The position numbers were made by a program, and so were the translations under genes. A DNA stretch of 64,000 bases from Bacteroidota bacterium (GTDB taxonomy: Bacteria; Bacteroidota; Bacteroidia; Bacteroidales; VadinHA17), in contig JADFDS010000008.1 in NCBI GenBank assembly GCA_018262715.1, positions 1-64,000 of the forward strand, in the 5' to 3' direction. Numbering within the stretch: position 1 is the stretch's first letter; every line of letters begins with the position of its first letter. The notes beneath the pieces were generated by a model. That model was not told where the DNA came from, did not search any database, and saw nothing but the letters and a program-made list of their open reading frames with translations. Below are positions 52,940 through 62,724 of the stretch, piece by piece.

Positions 52940-54463
52940 TTACTCGATCATCACGGGCGTGTTGAACGAGAAGAGGAACGACGATCCCTTGCCGGGCAGC
53001 GACTCCACCCAGATGCGTCCCTTCATCAGCTCGGCAAGCCGCTTGCAGATGGCGAGTCCTAATCCTGCCCCCTGTACCTTCGGGGTATCCTCATTCCAGT
53101 ACTGAACAAACGGCAGGAAGATGTCATCAAGCCTGTCAGGCCTTATCCCCTGACCGGTGTCAGTGACGAAATAGACTATCGAGTAACGGTTATCAGTCCG
53201 CGAAATCCTGTAACCGTATTTTATTTCGCCCTGGTCAGTGAATTTGATGGCATTGCTGACAAGGTTGCTGAAGATCTGACTCAGACGAAGCTCGTCAATG
53301 TACTGATAAACAGCGGCCTTCGTCTTGTCAACAACAGGTACCAGCCTTAGGTCCTTCTTGCCCGAGGCCTCAAGTTCATGATTGAAAGAGGAGACCATTG
53401 AGTTGACGAAACCGTTTATCTCAATATTGGTGTACTTGATCTCCATGCTGTTGCTCTCAATGCGCGACATGTCAATCATGTCATTGATAAGCCGCAGAAG
53501 CCTCTGGGAGTTGATCTCAATGAGCTTCACCATCTCCTCCTTCTCCTTTTCGGTGGTGTCCATCGAAGTAAGAATGTTGAGGAATCCCAGCATCGCATTG
53601 AGCGGGGTACGTATCTCGTGGCTGAAATTGGCAAGGAATGTTGTCTTGAGCCTGTCGGACTCCTCAGCCTGGCGCCGCGCCGCTATGAGGTCGTCCATTA
53701 TCTTCTGGGTCTCGGTGATGTCCTGGCAGGTGCCGTAACGGTAGAGCAGACGGCCATTTTCGTCATACCTGACGTTCGAGTTGACGGCAATGGCCTTCAC
53801 CTTCCCGTTAGGGGTTATGATCCTGTAGGTGAGAGAATAAGACTCCTTCTTTTTTTCGAGGGCATCCTCTATGGCAGTTATCAGGTATGATCTGTCCTCC
53901 GGGTGTGTGTAGGATATATTGTCCTGGTAAGTGAACGAGAGATTTGACGGTTCGTCGTTATAAATCCTCGATATTTCTTCCGACCCGATATACCTGTTTG
54001 TCTCCGGACGGTATTCCCACCATCCGAACCGGCCTATCCGCTGTGCTTCCCTGAGACGTTCCTCATTCAGCTCGAGGGCCCGGCGTATCCGGTACTCTTC
54101 GGTCACATCGCTGATAAGGCTAATCCGGAATCTTTCCAGGATACTTGTCTGCACCTTGATGGTAATGATTTTACCGTCCTTGCGCCTGGCCGGCCTGATC
54201 AGGGATTCTTCGGTTTTCTCCCCGGGGAGGGTCGGTTCTTCACCGGTCTCTGTTGAGAGATCCAGCGGGGTCATCTTCCGGAATTCCTCTTCGGTGTATC
54301 CGAACAGCTCAGATGCCGCCCTGTTTGCCTTGATAAAATGGTTTGTGGCGTTATCGATAAGCATAATCGCATATCCCGCCCTGTCAAAAACCTGCCTGTA
54401 ACGGTTGAAGGCAGTCCCCGCGATGATACGTTTAAAGAAACTCCCGAATGAAAGAGTGGTCAC
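52940..54463 (-). CDS. Soluble PAS-PAS hybrid-free sensor histidine kinase
   Basis: 507 residues, GTG start at 54463. No TM helix was seen. Two PAS domains: about 20-130 (YAIMLIDNATNHFIKANRAASELFGYTEEE) and 140-260 (GRFGWWEYRPETNRYIGSEE..YTHPEDR). HisKA with phospho-His in TFLANFSHEIRTPLNAMLGFL; HATPase boxes IFSNLVSNAIKFTDQG, VTDTGQGIRPDRLDDIFLPF and GAGLGLAICKRLAELM. No receiver domain and no adjacent response regulator, so it is an orphan kinase; the signal may be a PAS-bound cofactor. Confidence 0.93.
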   Translation of the reverse strand: MTTLSFGSFFKRIIAGTAFNRYRQVFDRAGYAIMLIDNATNHFIKANRAASELFGYTEEEFRKMTPLDLSTETGEEPTLPGEKTEESLIRPARRKDGKIITIKVQTSILERFRISLISDVTEEYRIRRALELNEERLREAQRIGRFGWWEYRPETNRYIGSEEISRIYNDEPSNLSFTYQDNISYTHPEDRSYLITAIEDALEKKKESYSLTYRIITPNGKVKAIAVNSNVRYDENGRLLYRYGTCQDITETQKIMDDLIAARRQAEESDRLKTTFLANFSHEIRTPLNAMLGFLNILTSMDTTEKEKEEMVKLIEINSQRLLRLINDMIDMSRIESNSMEIKYTNIEINGFVNSMVSSFNHELEASGKKDLRLVPVVDKTKAAVYQYIDELRLSQIFSNLVSNAIKFTDQGEIKYGYRISRTDNRYSIVYFVTDTGQGIRPDRLDDIFLPFVQYWNEDTPKVQGAGLGLAICKRLAELMKGRIWVESLPGKGSSFLFSFNTPVMIE

Positions 54464-54523
54464 TTTTCCTTAAAGTTGGCTTGTTATGCGATTGTAAAAG
54501 TAATCCTTTTTCCGGATTTGCCG

Positions 54524-56887
54524 TCACAATGTTCCGATGCAGTAAAACTTGCGTGAAACGGTCATCCCTTCTTCGTCTACGGCAGTTATCAGATGCTCGC
54601 CCTCACCTACCCTGATCTCTGTCTGGTGAATATGCCTGGTCATCCCGATGTACTGATTGTCAAGATGCCAGTAAACAGTTGCATTTCGTCTGCGGTGGGC
54701 AATTTCGGGCAGCATTGACATGAGCTGTCCCTGGAGGCTGCGGGGGATGAAAATACGCGCATCGCGCGAAGGGTAGATGAACTCCATCGAGGGCAGCTTC
54801 ATGTCATCTGAACACCCTTGGCGGAAGGGAGGAAGGGTCCGGTACGACGGATTTCGCATGCGATAGTAATATTCCATTGCCGGTGGAAGGACGAACCAGG
54901 AGCGGGCCACCATCTCTCCGGGTGCGGCACAGGAACTGTTGACCCTCCAGGTCTCTGTGGGATCGAGGCTGACAATTGTATGATACGGGCAAGCTTCGCT
55001 GCGAAGTCCTGCCTCAGGAACCCATTCATCTTTCCTGTCAGTGCAGTCGGGGCCAGCCCTGTATCCGCTTGCGGCACATACCTCGACGAGGGTCATCCCA
55101 TCATCCGGTTTCGCGAACCAGGATGCTGACGGTGGAAGGAGCCTTATAATGTCGAAGAGGAGGGGTGCTGCTGACGCGATGCCCGACAGCCCGGGACGAC
55201 CCTCGCCGTCGGCATTTCCCGCCCACACCGCAACGATGTACTGAGGTGTTGTGCCGATGGCCCAGGCATCGCGGAAGCCGAAGCTGGTGCCGGTTTTCCA
55301 TGCCACCTCCGGCGCGCTTCCGAAATACTGCCACCCGGTTTCTGTCTCGGGCCTGTTGACCCGCCGGAGGGCCTCATAGGTCAGCCAGATGGAGGAGGGA
55401 GAGAGAGGAGGAATTGCGATTTGGGATTTGCGATTTGGGATTGACGAGCTAGAATTGCTTGTTTGCGTTCCGGGGTTGGTGATCAGGACTCTTGCCATCG
55501 ATGCGTAAGCGGATGCCAGTTCCCACAAGGTGGCCTCGCCGCCGCCGAGGATGAGGGAGAGGCCGTAGTGGGAGGCGGGTTTGGTGAAGGTGGTGAAGCC
55601 CATCTGGCGGAGGAGGAGCAGGAACCGTTCTTCTTCGTACATCTGGAGCATTCGGACGGCCGGTATATTGAGCGAGCGGGCCAGCGCGTCACCGGCAGGC
55701 ACGGCGCCGCTGTAGGAGAAGTCGGCGTTCTCGGGGCGGAAGCCCTGGAAGCGGGTGGGGATATCGGGTATGAGTGCGTTGGGAAGGAGCATGCCCGAGG
55801 AGAGCAGCCCCGCATAGAGAAACGGTTTCATGATGCTGCCCGTGCTGCGGGGCGCCGTGACCATATCAACATCGCGGCCGTGCCTGCCGGTGGTGTCAGG
55901 GAGGGTGCTGTTACCCACCCAGGCAACGACGTTGCCGGTGGACACCTCAACCACCACGGCGGCGGCGTTGTGGATACCATTCCCCTCCAGGGCAGAAACA
56001 TGCCTGTCGACCAGTTCTGATGCCTCGCGCTGAAGCAAAGGGTCAACGTTGGTTCGTTTTCTTGTTCCGGGCTCCTCAATCCATAGCCTTCCGGTGAGGT
56101 GTGGCGCCAGCGACGGCATCTGAAGCGGCGCTCCCGGCAAAGGCTCCCCCATTGCAAGCTCGCATGTCAGGCTGTCGATTTTCCCCCTCTCAGCCAGGGT
56201 CTGAAGCAACCTGTCCCTCTTCTCTTTCAGCCGTTCGGAGTTACGGCCGGGATAAATGAGGGCAGGAGCATTGGGCAGCACAGCCAGCGTAGCGGCTTCA
56301 GCCCATGTCAGGTCGGCGGTGCCGCGACCGGTATACCTCCAGGCGGCCGCCTCAATGCCGACAGTGTTTCCGCCAAAGGGGGCATTGGCGGCATAGAGCT
56401 TAAGGATAGTCCCTTTTGAGCGGAAGAGCTCCAGCTTAACTGCCGAGAGCATCTCAATGATCTTGCCGCCATAAGTGCGTTCCGGGTTGCCGCGCGCCAT
56501 CCGCGCCACCTGCATGGTGATGGTGCTGCCTCCGCGGACCGTCTCACCGGCCCTGATATTATCGGTCAGAGCCTTGGTAACCGCAACGGGATTCACCCCC
56601 GGGTGCCACCGGAACCAGCGGTCCTCGTAGTTGATGAGACAGGTGATATATTTGTCCGGCAGGCTGTCGGGCGGGGGAAATCGCCACTGGCCGTCTGCTG
56701 CCACACGGGCGCCAAGGAGGGTGCCGTCAGCTGCCTCCACCACGGTAGAGAGGGGTGCACGGAATGAGGGCATCGGCACCACAAGGATGGCGAAGAGGAG
56801 GGCGGCGAGGCCGGGGATTACAATTCTTAATGCCCCTGACAGCCTTCGGCTATCGGGACTACGCCTCCGACCAAAAACAGATCTCAT
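54524..56887 (-). CDS. pbpC: Penicillin-binding protein 1C
   Basis: 787 residues. N-terminal anchor (VIPGLAALLFAILVVPM), transglycosylase domain (YEDRWFRWHPGVNPVAVTKA, GGSTITMQVARMARG), transpeptidase domain with STGSIMKPFLYAGLL (SxxK Ser ~350), SLN in ARSLNIPAV and KTGT (~530) in AWKTGTSFGFRDAW, and a C-terminal BiPBP_C domain (DARIFIPRSLQGQ). It polymerises and crosslinks peptidoglycan. About ten residues (SIPNRKSQIA, near 490) are encoded by the intergenic repeat, in a loop between KTGT and SxxK motifs. It lies downstream of the alpha-2-macroglobulin gene, the same pairing as in E. coli. Confidence 0.93.
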   Translation of the reverse strand: MRSVFGRRRSPDSRRLSGALRIVIPGLAALLFAILVVPMPSFRAPLSTVVEAADGTLLGARVAADGQWRFPPPDSLPDKYITCLINYEDRWFRWHPGVNPVAVTKALTDNIRAGETVRGGSTITMQVARMARGNPERTYGGKIIEMLSAVKLELFRSKGTILKLYAANAPFGGNTVGIEAAAWRYTGRGTADLTWAEAATLAVLPNAPALIYPGRNSERLKEKRDRLLQTLAERGKIDSLTCELAMGEPLPGAPLQMPSLAPHLTGRLWIEEPGTRKRTNVDPLLQREASELVDRHVSALEGNGIHNAAAVVVEVSTGNVVAWVGNSTLPDTTGRHGRDVDMVTAPRSTGSIMKPFLYAGLLSSGMLLPNALIPDIPTRFQGFRPENADFSYSGAVPAGDALARSLNIPAVRMLQMYEEERFLLLLRQMGFTTFTKPASHYGLSLILGGGEATLWELASAYASMARVLITNPGTQTSNSSSSIPNRKSQIAIPPLSPSSIWLTYEALRRVNRPETETGWQYFGSAPEVAWKTGTSFGFRDAWAIGTTPQYIVAVWAGNADGEGRPGLSGIASAAPLLFDIIRLLPPSASWFAKPDDGMTLVEVCAASGYRAGPDCTDRKDEWVPEAGLRSEACPYHTIVSLDPTETWRVNSSCAAPGEMVARSWFVLPPAMEYYYRMRNPSYRTLPPFRQGCSDDMKLPSMEFIYPSRDARIFIPRSLQGQLMSMLPEIAHRRRNATVYWHLDNQYIGMTRHIHQTEIRVGEGEHLITAVDEEGMTVSRKFYCIGTL
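55414..55442. repeat. Intergenic-type heptad repeat inside pbpC
   Basis: Four heptads (TTGCGAT / TTGGGAT alternating, 29 nt) match the GCGATTT repeat family seen in intergenic gaps. It adds in-frame residues and leaves the gene intact. Confidence 0.75.
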
Positions 56888-56895
56888 GTTACAGT

Positions 56896-57038
56896 TCTAC
56901 AATGCAGTATGGCCAAAATCGCACATCGCACATCGCAATTCTGTATGGCCAAAATCGCACATCGCACATCGCACATCGCAATTCTGTATGGCCAAAATCG
57001 CACATCGCACATCGCACATCGCAATTCTGTATGGCCTG
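56896..57038. repeat. Composite intergenic repeat, three tandem units
   Basis: Units beginning GTATGGCCAAAATCGCACAT start at 56907, 56943, 56986 and (partial) 57029: lengths 36, 43 and 43 nt. The longer units carry one extra CACATCG heptad, showing slippage-type growth. A TTCTACAATGC motif precedes the first unit. It occupies the 191-nt gap between alpha-2-macroglobulin and pbpC. Confidence 0.92.
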
Positions 57039-57078
57039 CCACCAATTCCACTACTGCCTAATGCCAATTGCCTCTTGC

Positions 57079-60000
57079 CTATTTTTTCACCTCTACACCA
57101 AATCCCGGCCGGCGTGCAGCGTAAGACTCGTCATAGAGTGCCTCGCAAACCACCGCGGGCATGCTGTAACTGCCACGGTACGAGGCCGTCAGAATGATGA
57201 AGAATTTCTTCGTCTCACCTGACCGCAGACTGAAATAGGTGTAAACACGGTCATCCCTGTAGTCGCGGTAGTCATAGGCCCCCTCCTTCAACTGCAACCC
57301 GGCATCGAAGAGACGCGTGTTCTGTATCTCCCACCCCGACGGCACCATCTGCGTCAGAGCCAGATTAACGACAGGCCGGAACGTGGTATTCGTCACGTCA
57401 ACAGCCATTATGAAACTAGTCCCCTGAGCCAGCGAGCTGACATTGACAGGTTCTGACTCCATATTGAAATAACTGACCTTCATTGCAAGGTTGTTTTCCT
57501 TCACGGTCATGTCAGCCACAGAAGGCACCCCCTCCTCGGTGACGGTCACATACAGCGGATTTTCGCTCTCGTTCTCAACCACCAGCCGGTTGGAAGCGGC
57601 AGGAGTGAAGTTCTTCATGATGGCGCCGCCGTCAGTACTGAGCTTTTCACGGTTGCCGTTAAACTCCAGCGTCGCCTTCAGCGGTTTCGATGCATCGCTC
57701 TTCATCATCTTCGCGTAGTTCATGTACGCAAACAGGCCCCACGCTGTCGTCTGTGTGCTGTACCACGTGTCATGGCTCAATGCCTCGGCCACATCCTTCA
57801 GCAGTTCAATTGATTCGCCCGTATTGCCCATCTGCGTGAGGGTATACAGTATTATCGACTGGTCCCTGAGCGAGCTGCCATAGTAATAGTTCACATAGTC
57901 GTCCTCGGTCTTCAGGTTCCGCACGTCAATCAGCGTCTGCGCCACCTCGGTCCGTCCCGTTGTGGCATAGGCAGCTGCAAGGAACCACCTGGCCAGTGCC
58001 GGCAGATCGGTAATCTCGCGCATGCGGTTCATTGCGCCCTTGTCGGGCGAACCGGCCAGGGCCAGAGTAAAGATCCTGTAAGCCTGGTCATTTGCCGTAT
58101 AACGATATTGTGGCTGATATCTCCATGCCGAGGCCTGCTTCCTCTGGTATGAGGTCCATTTACGGATGAACCCTGCCGGGATGGCATATCCGGCTTTCTG
58201 TGCCTCAACGGCGAAATGTCCCACGTATGACGTCACCCAGTCGTCAGGATAGGTGCCGCCGGGCCAGAGTGTCACTGCCCCCGAAGCCATCTGCCTGGTT
58301 GAGAGGGCACGCAAAGCCTCCTGCACGTTATTGCGGACAACGGCAGGATTATCAAGCCCGGATCCCAGCAGATCAGGCAGGTAGACCTGCGGGAACGCCG
58401 CGGAGGTGATCTGTTCGGAACAGCCGTGCGGGAACGAGGTGAGATACTTCAGGCGCTTGCTCAGATTCACTGACGGCAGCGTAAATATCTCAACCGACAC
58501 TGCAGATGTTCCCGCCATGCCAAACGGTGAGAAACTCTTTTCGAACTTTTGTCCTTTGGCTACCGACTTTGTCTCGGCCCTCCTGTCGGGCGGATTGGGC
58601 GACCGCACCGGAACCGTCAGATCGTATGACGCCTTTTCGCCGCTCCCCTCGGCGCTGACGCTGATTTTTGCCGTTCCCGTCCGCGTCGCAGTGCTGAACA
58701 TCAGCTCCAGATCCTTGTCGCCCGGTTCGCTGAAACTTACCGCCCCTGCTGACTCCGTCATTGTGATCATATCGTTCGCCGTGGCGGAAACACTGACACC
58801 GGAAATCTTCTTATCCTGTGCAAACACGGTGACCGGCAGAGCTACCTTGTCGCCCGGCGAGAGCACCCTCGGGGCTGTTGCCAGGATCATCAGCGGGTCA
58901 GCCACCGTCACTGTTTTCTCGGCTGCGCCGAAGCTGTTGGCTTTCCCGGCCGCGGTGACCATCACCCTTACCGATCCGGTGTACTGCGGCAGCCTGATCT
59001 TATGCGACGCCGTCTTCCCCGGGGCGAGGGTGAAGGGACCGATGAACCTTACGACAGGTTCGAAACGGCGCTCCCTGTTCTTGCTCTGGTCGATGGCTGC
59101 CTCACTTCCTCCTATCGCGAATCCGCGCCCCAGCTTGCCTCCGAAAGCACCGAAGACGATGTCATAAAGGTCCCATGTCTTCACTCCAAGAGCATTCTTG
59201 ACGAAGAACCACTTCCACGGGTCAGGCGTACGGAACCCTGTCAGGTCAAGCAGACCATCATCAACCACTGCCAGCGTGTATGTCATCTCCTGGCGGTTCT
59301 TCTCCTCAACGCGGATCTCAACCTCCTGCTGCGAGCGGATCTTGTCAGGCATTGTGATCACCGGCACAAGCTTCGTGGCCGGGTCCTCAACCATCACCGG
59401 GATCACCCCGTAAAGCCTCACCGGCGCATCATTGACCGTCTGCGAGTGAGGCTGCAGCATCGTAACATAGAGATAGGCGTTGGGAGCCATGGCCGGTGTT
59501 GCCTTGATCTTCACCTCGGTGTTGCCGGCCCGGGTCTTGACCTCAGTCACGTCAAGCAAGCCGGTGGCATTCTCAATGGTGACAATGGCGCGACCGTTCT
59601 CCGGCGCCGGGAAGGTGAGACTGATCTCATCACCCACGCTGTATTTTTCCCTGTCAGTGTTGAGCTGCAGAAGGCTGGCGCCGTCGTTGCCTCCCGGCTT
59701 CATGCCGTAATCCCACGGCCAGTCAACCAGCACTATGATTCCGGTGGAGTGCCCCGAGGGGAGTGTTGCCCTGACCAGGTAACGCCCCCAGTCCTCCTTG
59801 CCGACGCTGAATGAGGTCTTGCCCTCACCGCCGGAGGTGGTGATTGTCTCAGAGAAAATATTGGCATTTCTTTCGCCGGAGATATAGGAACCGAGGTATT
59901 CATCATCAGATTCCCACCACCAGCGGTAATCGAGCTTGTATACATTGATCTCCACCTCGCTGCGGACCGGTTTGCCGTTCTTGTCGAGGGTCACCAGCCT

Positions 60001-62643
60001 GACCTCGTTGGGACGGTCAGTATAGATGATTCGTCCGGTAGCTCCCAGTGCGGGAATATTCATCCCGACGAAGGCGGGGTACGGTGCATACGGAACCACG
60101 GTCCGGGTTATGCTGGCATCACCGCCCTTTTCAAACACCCTGGTGGTGAATATCGCGTTGAGCATGCCCGGAGCCTGCATTTGTTCATCAGGAGAGAAGG
60201 AGACCGAAGCTTCGCCGGAGCTGTTGATGTCACCGTCGAAGATAGTCTGGCTCTCGAAGTAAAACTGTGCGGAAGGATCATCGAAGTTATACTGCCGGTA
60301 TCTCTCGAAGGAGGTTTTGACAGGTTTCAGGAGCATCTCGACGGTTGATCGCATGTCGCGGGCCGTTGAGCCGTTGAGCCATGTGACCTTCATGTTTCCG
60401 TTGATGGTGTTGTCGTCTCCGCCGGCCACGGCATCGGGGAAGTCAAGTTTAATCTTCAGCCTGTTGGGCTTGACAGTCTCCACCTTGATAACTTTTGTGA
60501 AAGTTGCTGCGCCTATCCTCACCTGTGCGCGGTAGTTGCCGGTCTCAGCATCGTCAGCCGTTACGGTTGTAAAGGCGAGGAAGCCCCTGTCGTTGAGGGT
60601 GGTAACCTGGTCATCGATGCGCTGGCCCTTACTGTTGTAAAGCTCGAAGTGTACCGGGTGGCCGGCCGGCAGCCCTTTACCAAGATCGCGCACGATTACG
60701 CCGACATAGATCGAGTCTCCCGGCCTGCGGACGTCACGCTCAGTAAACAGAAATGCCTTTATGCCATCCTGGGGCGACTCGCCCGAGACATCAAAAGAGC
60801 TCATTGACAGCGCATTGCCATCGAGCAGCGAGAGGTAGTTGCGGTTCTTGTCCTTTCGTGCTATCACCAGAAAGGGTTTCCTGGGACAGGGTATTGCGGC
60901 TATCCCGCTCCTGTCAGTGGTGGCTGAACCCATCAGCTGGTTCTGGAAGTCATATGCCTCTACCGTTGCACCCTCGACAGGATCAGCGGTGAGAAGGTCT
61001 CTGACGAAGATGCGGAGGTTGTTGTCAGGACCGCTTTTGGCAATTATTCCCAGGTCTGAAGCCAGTATATTACGGACCAGTTTCTTATCGGGACTGTAAA
61101 ATGCATCGCTGCACGGGTTTTCGTATTCCCGCCAGTTGTAGGCGTACTCGTAGAAGAGGCCTTCCTCCGAGAAGGAGTAATAGTCATCAGAACCTTCCCA
61201 GCGGCGGTCATTGTCGGCCAGTTCAAGCATCTCCTCGTATTTTGAGTGTTTACGTTCGCCCGTACATGGGTAGAGTGAATATGAGGGACGCATGCCGAGC
61301 TCTATCCGGTAGAGAATACCCTGTTCCGGCTCGATATAGTTGGCGAGGTCGATTGTAAAGAGGTTATATCCGTTGGGATCGAAGCCTGCGCTGCCTGTGA
61401 GGTCAACGCGTCCGCGGTAGACCGGCCTGCCGAACTGCGTGATGCTGTTCTGGTAGTAGTTGGCCTCACCCATGTTGTTCTGCTGGAGGAAGTACGGGAG
61501 GTTGTTCTCGAAGATCTTTATGATGGTGAGGTCAACGGCGCTCAGGTTGGCGGCCAGGAAGGGGAAGATAATTTCTCCCGACGAGGGCATGATGACGCCC
61601 CGGCCGGCTGATTTTATACCCGGTTCCACCGGGGTGAAGTTAATGCTGCGCTTCACAGGTTCTCCGAGCCGTTCACCGCGGGTGTTGCGGAGAGAGCCGT
61701 CAACGGTCAGTTCAACGACGCCGCTCACATTTTCACCGGGAATCACCAGGAGCCTGTTGGCTTCGGCGCTGATGGTCATGGGGAACGACGGATCGGCGGT
61801 CACCATCCCGTCGGGCTCACCGGCAGCGTCAAGAAGGTCGGAAAAGAAAATCTCAATGCTCTTGCTCTCCCCGGCGCTGATTTTCACATCGGTGACGGTG
61901 AAGACACCTTCGGCGGGTATCGTTACAGCCATTTCGCCCTTAGACTTTATACCATATGCGTTTCCGTTCCAGGTCACGGTGAGCTCACTCTTCTCCTTCG
62001 CTCTGCGTATCTTTTCAACTGAAAAGTTATGGACGTTTCCTCCCGAGTGGTCCCAGACAATGGATTCATTGCGCTTCCCGACGCTGACGGTGAGGTACTT
62101 CTCCACCTCGGCATTATCAATCTGGTCAGAGGTGACGAGGGTGCCGGTTAGGGTGTAGGTGTTTCCGTCAGGAAGGTCGACGGTAACGGGATTGAGGCTT
62201 ACGGTGAAGTTCTTCTCCACGGTGCGGAAGGCCAGGGGAAAGAAGCGGAAGCGCTCCTCCACGGCGCCCAGCCTGCTCATGTCAAGCGTGCCCTGGTAGG
62301 CGGTGCCCGGCGCCAGCAGCTTTGACGGCTTGAATACCAGTGTGATGTCATCAGCCCACTCCGCTGATCCCTTCAACGCAGGCGTGAATGAGAAGAGCCC
62401 CTGTGTGCGCGTACGGTCAACGGTGGCTGCAAACTCCGGGGTAAATACTACCTGGAGCGTGCCGTTCACCGGAACGATGCCTGAAGTGTAGGCGGAGATG
62501 AATTTACTGAATCCCTTGTCAATGACGGTGACGGCAGGAGAGACTGCCCCGGAGCTGCTGGCGCCGGACTCTTTCTTTCCCTGCCCGCATGACATTGAAA
62601 TGACGGCAATAACAGCCGTGACCAGGAGAAGACGACGGTTCAT
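57079..62643 (-). CDS. Bacterial alpha-2-macroglobulin lipoprotein
   Basis: 1854 residues from the ATG at 62643 (MNRRLLLVTAVIAVISMSCG), giving a lipoprotein signal with lipobox SMSC; an upstream in-frame ATG (62715) would add 24 residues without a signal. MG domains fill the first ~1100 residues (with FTERDVRRPGDSIYVGVIVR, a conserved MG2 motif). The thioester motif GCSEQ (~1406, in SFPHGCSEQITSAAF) is intact, followed by the alpha/alpha toroid domain and a C-terminal beta sandwich. Such proteins trap proteases in the periplasm; with PBP1C just downstream they are thought to guard damaged envelope. Confidence 0.95.
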   Translation of the reverse strand: MNRRLLLVTAVIAVISMSCGQGKKESGASSSGAVSPAVTVIDKGFSKFISAYTSGIVPVNGTLQVVFTPEFAATVDRTRTQGLFSFTPALKGSAEWADDITLVFKPSKLLAPGTAYQGTLDMSRLGAVEERFRFFPLAFRTVEKNFTVSLNPVTVDLPDGNTYTLTGTLVTSDQIDNAEVEKYLTVSVGKRNESIVWDHSGGNVHNFSVEKIRRAKEKSELTVTWNGNAYGIKSKGEMAVTIPAEGVFTVTDVKISAGESKSIEIFFSDLLDAAGEPDGMVTADPSFPMTISAEANRLLVIPGENVSGVVELTVDGSLRNTRGERLGEPVKRSINFTPVEPGIKSAGRGVIMPSSGEIIFPFLAANLSAVDLTIIKIFENNLPYFLQQNNMGEANYYQNSITQFGRPVYRGRVDLTGSAGFDPNGYNLFTIDLANYIEPEQGILYRIELGMRPSYSLYPCTGERKHSKYEEMLELADNDRRWEGSDDYYSFSEEGLFYEYAYNWREYENPCSDAFYSPDKKLVRNILASDLGIIAKSGPDNNLRIFVRDLLTADPVEGATVEAYDFQNQLMGSATTDRSGIAAIPCPRKPFLVIARKDKNRNYLSLLDGNALSMSSFDVSGESPQDGIKAFLFTERDVRRPGDSIYVGVIVRDLGKGLPAGHPVHFELYNSKGQRIDDQVTTLNDRGFLAFTTVTADDAETGNYRAQVRIGAATFTKVIKVETVKPNRLKIKLDFPDAVAGGDDNTINGNMKVTWLNGSTARDMRSTVEMLLKPVKTSFERYRQYNFDDPSAQFYFESQTIFDGDINSSGEASVSFSPDEQMQAPGMLNAIFTTRVFEKGGDASITRTVVPYAPYPAFVGMNIPALGATGRIIYTDRPNEVRLVTLDKNGKPVRSEVEINVYKLDYRWWWESDDEYLGSYISGERNANIFSETITTSGGEGKTSFSVGKEDWGRYLVRATLPSGHSTGIIVLVDWPWDYGMKPGGNDGASLLQLNTDREKYSVGDEISLTFPAPENGRAIVTIENATGLLDVTEVKTRAGNTEVKIKATPAMAPNAYLYVTMLQPHSQTVNDAPVRLYGVIPVMVEDPATKLVPVITMPDKIRSQQEVEIRVEEKNRQEMTYTLAVVDDGLLDLTGFRTPDPWKWFFVKNALGVKTWDLYDIVFGAFGGKLGRGFAIGGSEAAIDQSKNRERRFEPVVRFIGPFTLAPGKTASHKIRLPQYTGSVRVMVTAAGKANSFGAAEKTVTVADPLMILATAPRVLSPGDKVALPVTVFAQDKKISGVSVSATANDMITMTESAGAVSFSEPGDKDLELMFSTATRTGTAKISVSAEGSGEKASYDLTVPVRSPNPPDRRAETKSVAKGQKFEKSFSPFGMAGTSAVSVEIFTLPSVNLSKRLKYLTSFPHGCSEQITSAAFPQVYLPDLLGSGLDNPAVVRNNVQEALRALSTRQMASGAVTLWPGGTYPDDWVTSYVGHFAVEAQKAGYAIPAGFIRKWTSYQRKQASAWRYQPQYRYTANDQAYRIFTLALAGSPDKGAMNRMREITDLPALARWFLAAAYATTGRTEVAQTLIDVRNLKTEDDYVNYYYGSSLRDQSIILYTLTQMGNTGESIELLKDVAEALSHDTWYSTQTTAWGLFAYMNYAKMMKSDASKPLKATLEFNGNREKLSTDGGAIMKNFTPAASNRLVVENESENPLYVTVTEEGVPSVADMTVKENNLAMKVSYFNMESEPVNVSSLAQGTSFIMAVDVTNTTFRPVVNLALTQMVPSGWEIQNTRLFDAGLQLKEGAYDYRDYRDDRVYTYFSLRSGETKKFFIILTASYRGSYSMPAVVCEALYDESYAARRPGFGVEVKK

Positions 62644-62724
62644 AGTATATTTTATTACAGGTTCATTCAGACAGCAGTACTCACTTTCAGGCTCACATGG
62701 TTCCGGTGATCTCACTCAGATGAT

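Noticed and set aside
55463..56020. Plus-strand 185-residue ORF antisense to pbpC
   Set aside because: Gly/Glu/Arg-rich antisense product of a GC-rich transpeptidase region; typical shadow.
56755..57222. Plus-strand ORF of 155 residues with repeated YGQNRTSHIA
   Set aside because: Arises from translation of the intergenic heptad repeat; no RBS, and it overlaps the A2M 3' end antisense.
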